61,019 nucleotides of DNA from Bacillus taeanensis (lineage in GTDB: Bacteria; Bacillota; Bacilli; Bacillales; UBA6769): positions 1 through 61,019 of the forward strand of contig NZ_QOCW01000029.1 of assembly GCF_003318295.1 (NCBI RefSeq). The letters are read 5' to 3'. Below, piece after piece: positions 8,362 through 17,422 of this stretch. The notes under the pieces are model-generated. The model saw nothing but the letters and a program-made list of their open reading frames with translations, was not told where the DNA came from and did no database searches. A program made the position numbers and the translations under genes. Every line of letters starts with the position of its first letter. The stretch's first letter is position 1.

Positions 8362-10164
8362 ATGTGTGGAATTGTTGGATATATTGGACATGAAGATACA
8401 AAGGAAATTTTACTTCGCGGTTTAGAAAAGCTTGAATATCGCGGTTATGATTCTGCAGGTATTGCTGTATTGAATGATAACGGTGTTCACGTTTATAAAG
8501 AAAAAGGCCGCATCGAGGCATTGCGTGCTATTGTTGATGAAAACGTTGAAGCGACAGTGGGAATTGGCCATACAAGATGGGCAACACATGGTGCGCCAAG
8601 TCGTACAAATGCACACCCTCATCAAAGTACAACTGGCCGTTTTACACTTGTTCATAATGGTGTAATTGAAAATTATGAAGAACTTAAACAAGAACATCTT
8701 GCAAATGTTTCATTTAATAGTGATACAGACACGGAAATTATCGTTCATCTTATTGAGACATTTGTTAATGAAGGGCAATCTGTTGAAACAGCATTCAGCA
8801 GTACATTAAAAGTGTTAAAAGGTTCATATGCGATTGCATTAGTTGACAAGAAAAACAAAGAAACAGTATACGTTGGGAAAAACAAAAGTCCGCTTCTCGT
8901 TGGAATGGGAAATGGCTTTAACGTTGTCGCAAGTGATGCAATGGCAATGCTTCAAGTAACAGATCGTTTCGTTGAACTGATGGATGAAGAAATGGTAATT
9001 GTAACAAGGGATGCTCTTACAATTAAAACATTAGATGGTGAAAAGGTTGAGCGTGAGCCTTATACTGCAGAAATTGATGCAAGCGATATTGAAAAAGGCA
9101 CATATCCACACTATATGTTAAAAGAAATCGATGAGCAGCCGCTTGTTATGCGTAATATTATTACAGAATATCAAGAAGAAAATGGAAAACTTAAACTTGA
9201 CCAAGATATTCGTAATGCGATGCAGGAAGCAGACCGAATTTATGTAATTGCTGCCGGCACAAGCTATCATGCTGGTTTAGTTGGAAAACAGTTAATTGAA
9301 ACAATTGCAAAAATACCAGTTGAAGTCCATGTTGCAAGTGAATTTTTATATAACATGCCGCTTTTATCTGAAAATCCGCTCTTTGTGTTTATTTCACAAA
9401 GTGGTGAAACAGCTGACAGCCGTGGGGTTCTTGTAAACGTGAAAAAGCTTGGCTATAAAGCATTAACGATTACAAATGTAAAAGGTTCAACACTTTCTCG
9501 TGAAGCGGATTACACACTTCTTCTTCACGCAGGACCAGAAATTGCTGTTGCATCAACAAAAGCATACACGGCACAAATTGCAGTTCTTGCCATTCTTGCT
9601 GTTGATACAGCGCGCACAAAAGGCATCGAATTAGACTTTGATCCAATTCAAGAGTTAAGTATTGCTGCAAATGCAATTCAAGTGATGATTGATGAGAAAG
9701 ACGAAATTGAAACGATTGCAAGAGATTATTTATCTGTTGCACGCAATGCTTTCTTTATCGGCCGTGCAGTTGACAATTATGTCGGATTAGAAGCTGCATT
9801 AAAGCTAAAAGAAATTTCTTATATTCAAGCAGAAGGCTTTGCCGGCGGTGAATTAAAGCACGGAACAATTGCTTTAATTGAAGAAGGAACACCAGTGATT
9901 GCTCTTGCAACACAAGAGCATGTAAACGGCAGTATCCGAAGCAACTTACAAGAAGTGGCGTCTCGCGGTGCTAATACATGTGTAATTAGTATGGAAGGTT
10001 TAAATAACCCTAATGACCAAATCGTCATTCCAGCGGTACATCCATATTTAGCACCACTTGTATCAGTTGTGCCGACACAGCTGTTAGCTTATTATGCTGC
10101 CCTGCACCGCGGCTGCGATGTTGATAAGCCTCGTAACCTAGCGAAAAGTGTAACGGTTGAGTAA
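8362..10164 (+). CDS. glmS: Glutamine-fructose-6-phosphate aminotransferase (isomerizing)
   Basis: 600 residues, as in B. subtilis. An N-terminal Ntn glutaminase domain (MCGIVGYIG; Cys1 after Met removal is the nucleophile) is followed by two SIS sugar-isomerase domains ([11 protein letters not shown]; the second from about residue 450) and the C-terminal [13 protein letters not shown]. It makes glucosamine-6-phosphate from fructose-6-phosphate and glutamine. The ATG at 8362 is fixed by the need for Cys2 and by GGGAGG at 8345-8350; the frame stays open 45 bases further upstream, but that part falls in the leader hairpin. Controlled by the glmS ribozyme. Confidence 0.98.
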   Translation: MCGIVGYIGHEDTKEILLRGLEKLEYRGYDSAGIAVLNDNGVHVYKEKGRIEALRAIVDENVEATVGIGHTRWATHGAPSRTNAHPHQSTTGRFTLVHNGVIENYEELKQEHLANVSFNSDTDTEIIVHLIETFVNEGQSVETAFSSTLKVLKGSYAIALVDKKNKETVYVGKNKSPLLVGMGNGFNVVASDAMAMLQVTDRFVELMDEEMVIVTRDALTIKTLDGEKVEREPYTAEIDASDIEKGTYPHYMLKEIDEQPLVMRNIITEYQEENGKLKLDQDIRNAMQEADRIYVIAAGTSYHAGLVGKQLIETIAKIPVEVHVASEFLYNMPLLSENPLFVFISQSGETADSRGVLVNVKKLGYKALTITNVKGSTLSREADYTLLLHAGPEIAVASTKAYTAQIAVLAILAVDTARTKGIELDFDPIQELSIAANAIQVMIDEKDEIETIARDYLSVARNAFFIGRAVDNYVGLEAALKLKEISYIQAEGFAGGELKHGTIALIEEGTPVIALATQEHVNGSIRSNLQEVASRGANTCVISMEGLNNPNDQIVIPAVHPYLAPLVSVVPTQLLAYYAALHRGCDVDKPRNLAKSVTVE

Positions 10165-10186
10165 GAAATAAGTTTTGTTATAAAAG

Positions 10187-10225
10187 CCTCAGTCCAATAC
10201 TAATTTAATTGGGCTGAGGTTTTTT
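10187..10225 (+). terminator. Terminator of glmS
   Basis: CCTCAGTCCAAT pairs with ATTGGGCTGAGG (12 bp, one G-T), followed by TTTTTT. Confidence 0.85.
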
Positions 10226-10243
10226 AAAAATAAAAAAACATTG

Positions 10244-10272
10244 TTGACAGGTAGGAATTGTTGGTTTAATAT
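10244..10272 (+). promoter_or_regulatory. Consensus sigma-A promoter of the SLC13 permease leader
   Basis: TTGACA at 10244-10249, exactly 17 bases, TAATAT at 10267-10272. A perfect -35 and good -10 about 190 bases before the permease start; an intrinsic terminator lies between. Confidence 0.8.
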
Positions 10273-10328
10273 AAATTAAATATCAATTTTATTTTTATAT
10301 CCATATGCTGATTGGAAATACCAAAGAC

Positions 10329-10362
10329 ATACACTTCAAACAGCTGAAGTGTATATTTTTTT
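10329..10362 (+). terminator. Leader terminator (attenuator candidate) before the SLC13 permease
   Basis: ATACACTTCA (10329-10338) pairs perfectly with TGAAGTGTAT (10345-10354) around a six-base loop, followed by A and seven Ts. It lies about 50-80 bases after the likely start of transcription and 105 bases before the permease ATG, so most transcripts should end here unless antitermination occurs. Confidence 0.75.
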
Positions 10363-10466
10363 ATCTTTAATACCAACTAAACGCATAGGTTTTATGAGGA
10401 TGTAGTATTTAGATTAAAAAGTTAAATGAAAGAATACAAAATCTAACGGGATAGGAAGAGGGAAGA

Positions 10467-12242
10467 ATGACATTTGAAATTGCTTTTGTCCTCATTGTTA
10501 TACTAGCAATGCTTATTTGCCTTATAAAAGAGATTGCTAGACCTGACTTTATCGTTTTTTTTACATTAGCTGTCTTGTTGTTAAGCGGTATCGTTTCTCC
10601 TGTTGATGCATTAAAAGGTTTTTCAAATGATGGTATGTTGACGGTGGCGCTTCTATTTATTGTAGCGGGTGCTGTTAAGCAAAGTGGAATGTTAAATCAA
10701 CTCGTTACAAAGGCTTTAGGATCAGGTCAAAATCAAAGAATGTCTCTTCTGCAAATGGTAATACCTATCTCAAGTTTATCTGCTTTTTTAAACAATACGC
10801 CAATTGTTGTCATGTTTACTCCTGTTATCCGAAAATGGTGTAAGGAAAGAAACATTGCGCCATCTAAATTTTTAATTCCATTGTCTTATGCTACTATTTT
10901 TGGCGGAACATTAACTTTAATTGGTACATCTACTAATTTAGTTATACATGGATTTATGCGTGAGCATGGCATGGAAGGTTTTTCAATGTTTCAACTGGCT
11001 GTTGTAAGTCTTCCGGCTTCTTTAATTGGAATCATCTATATGGTTACAATTGGTTATAAGATTTTACCTATAAGAAAAACATCTGAGGAATCTTTTGATG
11101 AAGGGGCAAGAGAATATCTTTCTGAAGCTTTCATTGAGCCTCATTCACCATTAATAGGAAAAACGATTGAAGAAGCTGGCTTAAGGAATTTGCAAGGTCT
11201 TTATTTAATTGAAATGATAAGAAATGGAGAACGAACAGCCGCGGTTCCTTCTTATATAAAACTTAGGGAACATGATCAATTGATTTTTACAGGTGTTTTA
11301 TCTACAATCGTTGAGTTGCAAAATATAAAAGGATTGCGAGTAGAAACAGGAATTAATTTGAAGTTAGAAGATTTACAAAATGGTAGTGCTTCTTTAGTAG
11401 AAGCAGTGGTTTCACACCAATCATCATTAATTCAAAAAACAGTGAAAGAAAATAAATTTCGCAGCAAATATGGTGCGGGAATCGTTGCTGTTCATAGAAA
11501 TGATGAACGAATTAATAATAAAGTTGGAGATATCGTATTAAAGCCTGGCGATACACTCCTTCTTTTAGGAAATAAAGATTTTCTGAACAGATGGTCCAAT
11601 TCCAGAGATTTTTACTTAATTTCGCCTATAAAAGATCCGGAAATTATTGATTCAAGAAAATCGATTATTACCGGGGCGACATTAGTTATTATGATTTTGC
11701 TTGCAGCCTTCAATATTTTTACAATGTTTGAAGCATCTCTATTAGCTGTGATCACTCTTTTCTTAACAAAAACGATTACGTTTGAAGGGGCAAGAAAATA
11801 TATTCAGTTTGATGTGCTGCTTTTAATCGCGTGTGCAATTGGTATCGGTATTGCGTTGGAACAGACAGGAGCCGCAGCATTAATCGCTGATTATTTTATA
11901 CAATGGACAAAAGGTTTTGGAGCAATAGGGGCCATTACTATTGTTTACTTCATTACAACCTTGTTTACTGAAGTTATAACAAATAACGCCGCTGCTGTCT
12001 TAATGTTTCCGATTTCTCTTGCGATGGCGAATCAGCTATCCATCGATCCAATGGCATTCTTTGTATCAATTGCGATCGCTGCTTCAGCTAGCTTTGCTAC
12101 ACCTATTGGCTACCAAACGAATTTAATTGTATATGGACCAGGTGGGTATCGCTTTTCAGATTATTTAAAAATTGGCATCCCTCTTAATATTTTATATTTA
12201 ATTGTAACTGTTGTTATTGTTTACTTTGTATGGGTCGTTTAG
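10467..12242 (+). CDS. SLC13-family (divalent anion:Na+) permease with RCK_C domains
   Basis: 591 residues. The N-terminal half (1-200) and C-terminal half (about 395-591) are hydrophobic helices of the SLC13/ArsB-like superfamily with the duplicated motif (LNNTPIVVMFTPV; TNNAAAVLMFPIS). Between them lie two soluble TrkA_C (RCK_C)-like modules, visible as HSPLIGKTIEEAGLRNLQG and VVSHQSSLIQKTVKENKF. Such proteins import sulfate, dicarboxylates or similar anions; the substrate is not deducible. ATG after AGGAAGAGGG. Expression is probably governed by the promoter-terminator leader upstream; a perfect 15-bp terminator follows. Confidence 0.85.
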   Translation: MTFEIAFVLIVILAMLICLIKEIARPDFIVFFTLAVLLLSGIVSPVDALKGFSNDGMLTVALLFIVAGAVKQSGMLNQLVTKALGSGQNQRMSLLQMVIPISSLSAFLNNTPIVVMFTPVIRKWCKERNIAPSKFLIPLSYATIFGGTLTLIGTSTNLVIHGFMREHGMEGFSMFQLAVVSLPASLIGIIYMVTIGYKILPIRKTSEESFDEGAREYLSEAFIEPHSPLIGKTIEEAGLRNLQGLYLIEMIRNGERTAAVPSYIKLREHDQLIFTGVLSTIVELQNIKGLRVETGINLKLEDLQNGSASLVEAVVSHQSSLIQKTVKENKFRSKYGAGIVAVHRNDERINNKVGDIVLKPGDTLLLLGNKDFLNRWSNSRDFYLISPIKDPEIIDSRKSIITGATLVIMILLAAFNIFTMFEASLLAVITLFLTKTITFEGARKYIQFDVLLLIACAIGIGIALEQTGAAALIADYFIQWTKGFGAIGAITIVYFITTLFTEVITNNAAAVLMFPISLAMANQLSIDPMAFFVSIAIAASASFATPIGYQTNLIVYGPGGYRFSDYLKIGIPLNILYLIVTVVIVYFVWVV

Positions 12243-12274
12243 GATTAATAATTGGAAATAGGAAAGTTCTTAAT

Positions 12275-12317
12275 GAAATTCTAGCAAACATTGTTTGCTA
12301 GAATTTCTTTGTTTTAT
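12275..12317 (+). terminator. Terminator of the SLC13 permease
   Basis: Perfect 15-bp stem (GAAATTCTAGCAAAC and GTTTGCTAGAATTTC) with a three-base loop, then a T-rich run. Confidence 0.8.
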
Positions 12318-12468
12318 TTTAAATTATTTAAGAATAATAATCATATAGGTGATAACTAGGTGGAATGATGTGTAAAATTCATTAGATAGATTATAAATTC
12401 GTTGTTATTAGGGTTCTTTATAAAAGTTTTATTTTAAAAGATTATCCTTAAAACCCCCTTAAATTTTA

Positions 12469-12522
12469 TTAATAAAACTTTAACATTCGATTAATATTCC
12501 ATTAATAGTTTAGCTTTATACT
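12469..12522 (+). promoter_or_regulatory. PhoP box and -10 of the alkaline phosphatase gene
   Basis: Four direct repeats of TTAAYA on one helical face: TTAATA 12469-12474, TTAACA 12480-12485, TTAATA 12491-12496, TTAATA 12502-12507, each 11 bases apart (5-base spacers). A -10, TATACT, follows at 12517-12522. This is the established PhoP~P binding layout (TTAACA-like hexamers every 11 bp) replacing a -35, so the phosphatase should be induced on phosphate starvation. Confidence 0.85.
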
Positions 12523-12571
12523 TTGAAAAGTGAGAGGGAAATAATAATCCATTTTAAAGGGGAGAAATGTT

Positions 12572-14335
12572 TTGTTTAAACAGCGTTTGGCTAAAAAATT
12601 ATTACCTTTGGCTGTGATGTCAACAGTCGCTTTTACTAGTTTGACAGGAAATCCAGTAAGTGTAGATGCAAAGGAAGCTAACAAAACACCAGAAATTAAA
12701 AATGTTATTCTTTTAATTGGTGACGGTATGGGTCCTATTTATAATTCAGCATACCGCAGTTTAAAAGATGATAAATCAACACCAATGATGGAAAATACGG
12801 CATTTGATGATTACTTAGTTGGCATGCAGTCTGTCTATTCTTGGGATAAAGAAGAAAGTATTCCTGATTCAGCTGCAACAGCTACATCAATGGCTGCAGG
12901 GATTAAAACTTACAACAACGCAATCGCAGTTGATATGAATAAACAAGAAGTAAAAACAGTTTTAGAGCAAGCAAAAGAAGATGGAAAAGCAACAGGACTT
13001 GTGGCAACTTCACAAGTTAATCATGCGACACCGGCTTCATTTGGTGCTCACGATGAGTCACGTCATAACTATAATGATATTGCTGATGATTACTATGATG
13101 AACTTGTGAATGATGAACATAAAATTGACGTTATTCTTGGGGGCGGAACTTCTTATTTTGAAAGAGAAGATCGTAATCTAGCAGATGAATTTAAGCAAGA
13201 CGGCTACAGCTATGTCAAAACACGTGACGAACTTCTAAATGATACGAACGAACAAATTCTAGGTTTATTTGCGCCGAAAGGATTAGATAAAATGATTGAT
13301 CGTCCTGACACGATGCCTTCATTAGTTGAAATGACTGAAACAGCAATTGAGCGCTTAAACAAAGACGAAGACGGCTTCTTCTTAATGGTTGAAGGAAGTC
13401 AAATTGACTGGGCTGGGCATGATAACGATGTTGTTGCTGCAATGAGTGAAATGGAAGATTTCGAACAAGCATTTAAAGCGGCGATTGAATTTGCAAAACA
13501 GGACAAGCATACACTTGTTATTACAACTGCTGACCACTCAACAGGTGGAATGGCAATGGGTAGAGATGGTGTGTATAAATGGGAGCCAGAGACGCTTAAA
13601 CAAGCAAAGCGTACACCAGATTATATGGCAGCACAAATTGTGAATGGGGCAGATGTTGAAGCAACATTAACAGAAAATATTGGTTTTAAATTAACAGCAG
13701 AAGAAATTCAGTCTGTTAAAGATGCTGCAGCTGCAGAAGGTGCAACGAGTGTAAGTATTGATGATGCAATTGAAAAAATCTTTGACCTTCGTTCTGGGAC
13801 AGCTTGGACAACAGGGGGTCACACAGGTGAAGATGTAATCGTATATGCTTACGGTCCACAATCTCAACTTTTTGCAGGCAAAATTGATAACACAGATGTA
13901 GGTAAGCATGTGTTTAACATTTTAGAAGAAAATAAAACAGCAAACGACGATAAAAAAGAAGAAAACAATGGAAATGAAACTGAGCAAAAAATTGGGATTT
14001 TTATTAATGGTCAATTAAAAATTGTGAATGACCATCCAATGATTAAACACGGAAGAACGTTACTTCCGGTACGAAGCATTTTTGAAGAATTAGGTTCTAC
14101 TGTAGAATGGGATCAATCAACACAAACAGTAACAATTGTAAATGGTGACACAACACTTACACTTAAAGTAAATTCAAAAGTTGCAATGAAAAACAACGCT
14201 AAAATGGAGTTAGAGGCAGATCCTGAAGTAGTAAAAGGTAAAACAATGATTCCACTGCGCTTTATTGCTGAGGCACTTGGAGCAGAGGTTAAATGGGATT
14301 CTAAAACAAATAATATTTACATCACAACAAAATAA
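12572..14335 (+). CDS. Secreted alkaline phosphatase with C-terminal stalk domain
   Basis: 587 residues from a TTG start that follows AAAGGGGAG; the nearby ATG at 12567 is out of frame. Signal peptide about 1-34. The catalytic domain (about 40-450) has LIGDGMGP (metal), PDSAATATSMAAG (nucleophile Ser100), TADHSTGG and GGHTGEDV (Zn ligands), so it is an alkaline phosphomonoesterase of the PhoA/PhoB family. An acidic linker is followed by a copper-amine-oxidase-N-like stalk domain (about 480-587: GRTLLPVRSIFEELG and KTMIPLRFIAEALGA), likely a wall or surface module. The fusion makes it longer than the usual 450-residue enzyme. Preceded by a PhoP box. Confidence 0.92.
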   Translation: MFKQRLAKKLLPLAVMSTVAFTSLTGNPVSVDAKEANKTPEIKNVILLIGDGMGPIYNSAYRSLKDDKSTPMMENTAFDDYLVGMQSVYSWDKEESIPDSAATATSMAAGIKTYNNAIAVDMNKQEVKTVLEQAKEDGKATGLVATSQVNHATPASFGAHDESRHNYNDIADDYYDELVNDEHKIDVILGGGTSYFEREDRNLADEFKQDGYSYVKTRDELLNDTNEQILGLFAPKGLDKMIDRPDTMPSLVEMTETAIERLNKDEDGFFLMVEGSQIDWAGHDNDVVAAMSEMEDFEQAFKAAIEFAKQDKHTLVITTADHSTGGMAMGRDGVYKWEPETLKQAKRTPDYMAAQIVNGADVEATLTENIGFKLTAEEIQSVKDAAAAEGATSVSIDDAIEKIFDLRSGTAWTTGGHTGEDVIVYAYGPQSQLFAGKIDNTDVGKHVFNILEENKTANDDKKEENNGNETEQKIGIFINGQLKIVNDHPMIKHGRTLLPVRSIFEELGSTVEWDQSTQTVTIVNGDTTLTLKVNSKVAMKNNAKMELEADPEVVKGKTMIPLRFIAEALGAEVKWDSKTNNIYITTK

Positions 14336-14344
14336 ATGGTGTAA

Positions 14345-14376
14345 AAAAGGCTGCTGGGTTAACCTAGCAGCCTTTT
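14345..14376. terminator. Bidirectional terminator, phosphatase / lipoprotein
   Basis: AAGGCTGCTGGGTT and AACCTAGCAGCCTT pair over 14 positions (one G-T), flanked by A-rich and T-rich runs; it lies between convergent genes. Confidence 0.85.
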
Positions 14377-15055
14377 AGAATTCTATTTTGAGTTCTTTTG
14401 CTTTATGAATTGCATTGTTTTCTGTATTTAAAACATCACTTGTAATTATTTTTAACCATTCAATATTCTCTACACTTGTCTCTTCAATAACTAATCCTAA
14501 ATTTCCTTCTCTTACTTCAGCCGAAGCGTATTCGCCAATTAGGTTTTCTAGGTAAAAATCTTGGTCCCCGCTAACCTTTTCTCCTTCGTTTGTTTCCAAT
14601 AAGCCTAGTGGAGAAAACTTAACTGGTTGGTCTGATGTGTTTTTTACTTCCACTCTTGCTTTTACATAATTGAAGTTTTCTTCGTCATGTGTAAATCCAT
14701 GAAAGTAGTCAATTAAATCGTTTGATGGGAGATAGTTAAACACTTTTACATCTTTTATTGTTAATTCAATTGGCCCAACTTCATGAGTTTCAGGAGTATG
14801 ATGGATTGCCTTTAATGTAATAATACCATTGGCATCTTCATAAGTTTGACCCACTTCAACAACAGTTTGATCATTGACTGCTTGAGGGCTGTTGCTGTAT
14901 TTCTTGCTTGTTTCATTTGTTGTTTGCTTTGTATTATTTTTCTCCACATTCTCTTCAGTTTGTGGAGCTGTATTTTCTTCTGTAACAGGGTTATCAGTTG
15001 GTGAGCAGCTGATAAGTAAGAAAGATAAACTGAGTGGGATAAAGAGATTTTTCAC
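14375..15055 (-). CDS. Lipoprotein with DUF4352/telokin-like domain
   Basis: 226 residues. Signal peptide with lipobox (LSFLLISC) at about residues 10-18, then a Thr/Asn/Glu-rich linker and one beta-sandwich domain (about 75-225) resembling DUF4352/DUF5068 extracellular Ig-like domains (VGQTYEDANGIITLKAI, VKARVEVKNTSDQPV). Function unknown; such proteins sit on the outer face of the membrane. Start set at the GTG (15055), which has TAGGAGG upstream; the frame extends 10 codons further without a ribosome binding site. Convergent with the phosphatase. Confidence 0.75.
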   Translation of the reverse strand: MKNLFIPLSLSFLLISCSPTDNPVTEENTAPQTEENVEKNNTKQTTNETSKKYSNSPQAVNDQTVVEVGQTYEDANGIITLKAIHHTPETHEVGPIELTIKDVKVFNYLPSNDLIDYFHGFTHDEENFNYVKARVEVKNTSDQPVKFSPLGLLETNEGEKVSGDQDFYLENLIGEYASAEVREGNLGLVIEETSVENIEWLKIITSDVLNTENNAIHKAKELKIEF

Positions 15056-15135
15056 TATAATTCCTCCTAATTTGAATTCCAACACGGATTAGTATAGCAA
15101 ACGAATATTAAGAGTATGTAAAGATTTTGTAAAGT

Positions 15136-15163
15136 AAAAAAGCCGGTTAAATGAACCGACTTA
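15136..15163 (-). terminator. Terminator of the DUF421 gene
   Basis: Read on the minus strand, AAGTCGGTT and AACCGGCTT form a stem followed by six Ts. Confidence 0.75.
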
Positions 15164-15187
15164 GAATAATAGAAAGTATTTTTTTGG

Positions 15188-15706
15188 TTAGTTTTTTGGA
15201 TAGTCTTTTATATTTTTTACCGCGTTGTCTTCCTTTTTGGGAACCGTGTTAAGGACGGAAATAGCGCCATCCGCTTCTAAAACAATCAGTTTTACTTCCT
15301 CTAAAGAAGAATAACCATATTTTCGTACAGCCTGCAGTATATCCATTTCTGTAATTCTTTCTTTTTTCATAGCATCTTTTAAAAAGCGAGAGTTATAGTA
15401 GAGAAGTCTTGGATTTGACTTCACGATTGTATCCACTTTTTGAAAACGAGAAGAGAGCCATGCAATGATATATTGAAGAATAATAAGTAAAAGAAGGGCA
15501 GTAATTCCTTCTGCTAATGGCACTTTTTTATCTAATAATATAATTGAGAGAATTGAGCCTGTGGCTACCGTCACGACTAAATCAAAAGCATTCATTTTAG
15601 AAAGGGTGCGCTTTCCGAATAGTCTTAAGAAAACGATGAGTGCAATATAAGAACTCGAACCAAGGATTAAAATTCGTTCAATGCCGGACCATCCATTAAA
15701 AAACAT
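15188..15706 (-). CDS. DUF421 membrane protein (YetF-like)
   Basis: 172 residues; two or three N-terminal membrane helices (ILILGSSSYIALIVFLRLFG, ATGSILSIILL, ITALLLLIILQYIIAWL) and a C-terminal cytoplasmic DUF421 domain with the signatures FGKRTLSKMNAFDLV and ILQAVRKYGYSSLEEVKLIVLEADGAISV. The B. subtilis relatives (YetF, YrbG) are membrane proteins of unclear function, some associated with spore germination; no specific role can be assigned. ATG after GGAGGCGG. Single gene with its own terminator. Confidence 0.88.
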   Translation of the reverse strand: MFFNGWSGIERILILGSSSYIALIVFLRLFGKRTLSKMNAFDLVVTVATGSILSIILLDKKVPLAEGITALLLLIILQYIIAWLSSRFQKVDTIVKSNPRLLYYNSRFLKDAMKKERITEMDILQAVRKYGYSSLEEVKLIVLEADGAISVLNTVPKKEDNAVKNIKDYPKN

Positions 15707-15871
15707 ATTTCCGCCTCCATTTACTGTTTAAATTCTCTGAAACGTTCATTGATAATGATTTGATTTTGTTAAAATTTACCCTTGTGAAAAAGCAGTTAAA
15801 CATTAAATGGGGAAGGGAAAATCAGATCTTCATAAGCTGGCTGGAACATCATACAGCCATTTTTTAAGGGT

Positions 15872-17176
15872 TTATAAACCGTCCAATATCCATTGATGGG
15901 CATCATCTTCATAAAGAAGCTCTAAATGATTAAGCGGCAGCACATCTTTTCGTTTTACTTGGTTTGCAAACGGTGCAATTCCTTCTGTATAGAGAACACT
16001 ATCTACAAACAGCAGTCCATCATTTTCCACATCATTTTCAATCGCAAAGCCGTTTATATAAGGGTTATTTCCTGCTAGGACGTGTACAGAAATCGTTTTA
16101 TGAATAGGAGAAGAGAGCAGCTTCTCAATTAAACAGCCTCCCTCTCGAATAGCTGCGTCAATTCCTCGAGAGTGAAGAATGATATTTTGTCCGCCGTCAT
16201 AAATCGTTTTTGCCTGCTGCTGCACGGGATATTTGTCATCCCAGCGGTAAAGAAGCTGCGCAGAACCTGGAAATGCCCCACCGTCTTTATAAAGCGTGTA
16301 ATTTGTTGTATTTATATAAATGCCATAATGAAGAAGAGAATCACAAGCAATTGGAGCACTTATATCCATTTCAAGAACAGACCAATTCGGAGAGACGTGA
16401 CGAAATGGGAAATCAAGCCCTTTATTAGGTGTACCAAGCATTATATACGTTTCCACTTCACCTTCATAAGGAGCGCCAAAAGAATTTGTAAGGTCAGATA
16501 AATAAATCCAAGCAGGAATGCCTCCTTTACTATGGGCAATTACAGTTATTTTTTGTTTATTTGTTTGTTCTTTTATTCGTTTGATGACATTAGACAGCTG
16601 CACAGCCTGCATCCAATTATCGCCGTGAGGATGAGCGAATGTTACCGCATATACCTCTTTTCCAGCCGATGATAGAGTTTGAAGAAGGCCATCTTCTTCG
16701 TTAAAGGACTGACACCATGCTTGATTTGCATTATGACCGGCCCCATGCACGAGCAGAATTGGATTCTCTTTTGATGGTTTTGATGCAGGGAGACAGTGAA
16801 GCAGCACATCATAGGAAGGCGGCTGTGCAGACTCGAAAAAACGGATAATCTCTTCATCTTTCTGTTCAACTTGTAAAATGAATTTTTCCGGTTTTAACAG
16901 CTCTTGTTTTCCGCGAATCCGCTCTACCCAACCCCAATATTTGCTATCTTCGTATCTGCTAATTATTTTATATGGAAGAGGCTCATCTTCCTGTGTTAAT
17001 AGAAGTGTAGGATTAGATAGTGGGGTATCTTTGGCTTGATCTTTTACCTGTTTAGATATATGCTCGGGAGAATTCTTTTCGCTTTCTTCTTGTTCAAATT
17101 CAAGGTTTTCGTGTTTGTCCTTTTTTAGAGGCAGCCATTTAACCAGTGATGCTTTGATTCGTTTCCAAAATGCCAT
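15872..17176 (-). CDS. Alpha/beta-hydrolase, lipase/esterase-like
   Basis: 434 residues. A positively charged N terminus without signal peptide and an acidic linker (to about 65) precede an alpha/beta-hydrolase domain: oxyanion HGAGHNANQAW, nucleophile elbow VIAHSKGGIPAW (Ser in A-H-S-K-G), then LGTPNKG and a C-terminal DDAHQWILDGL with a candidate catalytic His. It resembles triacylglycerol lipase/esterase families; substrate unknown. ATG after AAGGAGTG. No operon partner. The basic start followed by a long linker suggests cytoplasmic or membrane-peripheral action. Confidence 0.75.
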   Translation of the reverse strand: MAFWKRIKASLVKWLPLKKDKHENLEFEQEESEKNSPEHISKQVKDQAKDTPLSNPTLLLTQEDEPLPYKIISRYEDSKYWGWVERIRGKQELLKPEKFILQVEQKDEEIIRFFESAQPPSYDVLLHCLPASKPSKENPILLVHGAGHNANQAWCQSFNEEDGLLQTLSSAGKEVYAVTFAHPHGDNWMQAVQLSNVIKRIKEQTNKQKITVIAHSKGGIPAWIYLSDLTNSFGAPYEGEVETYIMLGTPNKGLDFPFRHVSPNWSVLEMDISAPIACDSLLHYGIYINTTNYTLYKDGGAFPGSAQLLYRWDDKYPVQQQAKTIYDGGQNIILHSRGIDAAIREGGCLIEKLLSSPIHKTISVHVLAGNNPYINGFAIENDVENDGLLFVDSVLYTEGIAPFANQVKRKDVLPLNHLELLYEDDAHQWILDGL

Positions 17177-17179
17177 TTC

Positions 17180-17312
17180 TCACACTCCTTCTTTAAGAGC
17201 TGAAAATCCTGTTTGCGAAGCAGAAACATTGAACAAAGATGAACAAGCTCTAAAACAAATGGTTACAAACTATAAAGTTCCCGCTTTTTTAAAAAGAAAA
17301 CTTGTAGAATAA
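17180..17312 (+). pseudogene. Possible 3' remnant of a lost gene
   Basis: An open frame reads into this spacer from the antisense of the lipase start and ends in a protein-like, charged tail (LNKDEQALKQMVTNYK, then VPAFLKRKLVE, stop). The upstream part is only antisense to the lipase and has no ribosome binding site, so this looks like the C-terminal end of a deleted gene. I cannot assign a family; chance is possible. Confidence 0.25.
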
Positions 17313-17422
17313 AAAGACTCTATTATTTTAGAAATTGTGGTGATAACATTGCCTTTAATAGGGTTAGTAATATGTTGGATGAGGAATGTTATGTTATAAG
17401 GGCTAGTAAAAGGGGTGATAAA

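Noticed and set aside
15830..15872. GGCTG/CAGCC hairpin with ATTTTTT downstream of the lipase
   Set aside because: The T tract lies on the + strand, wrong for the minus-strand lipase gene, and no + strand gene ends there.
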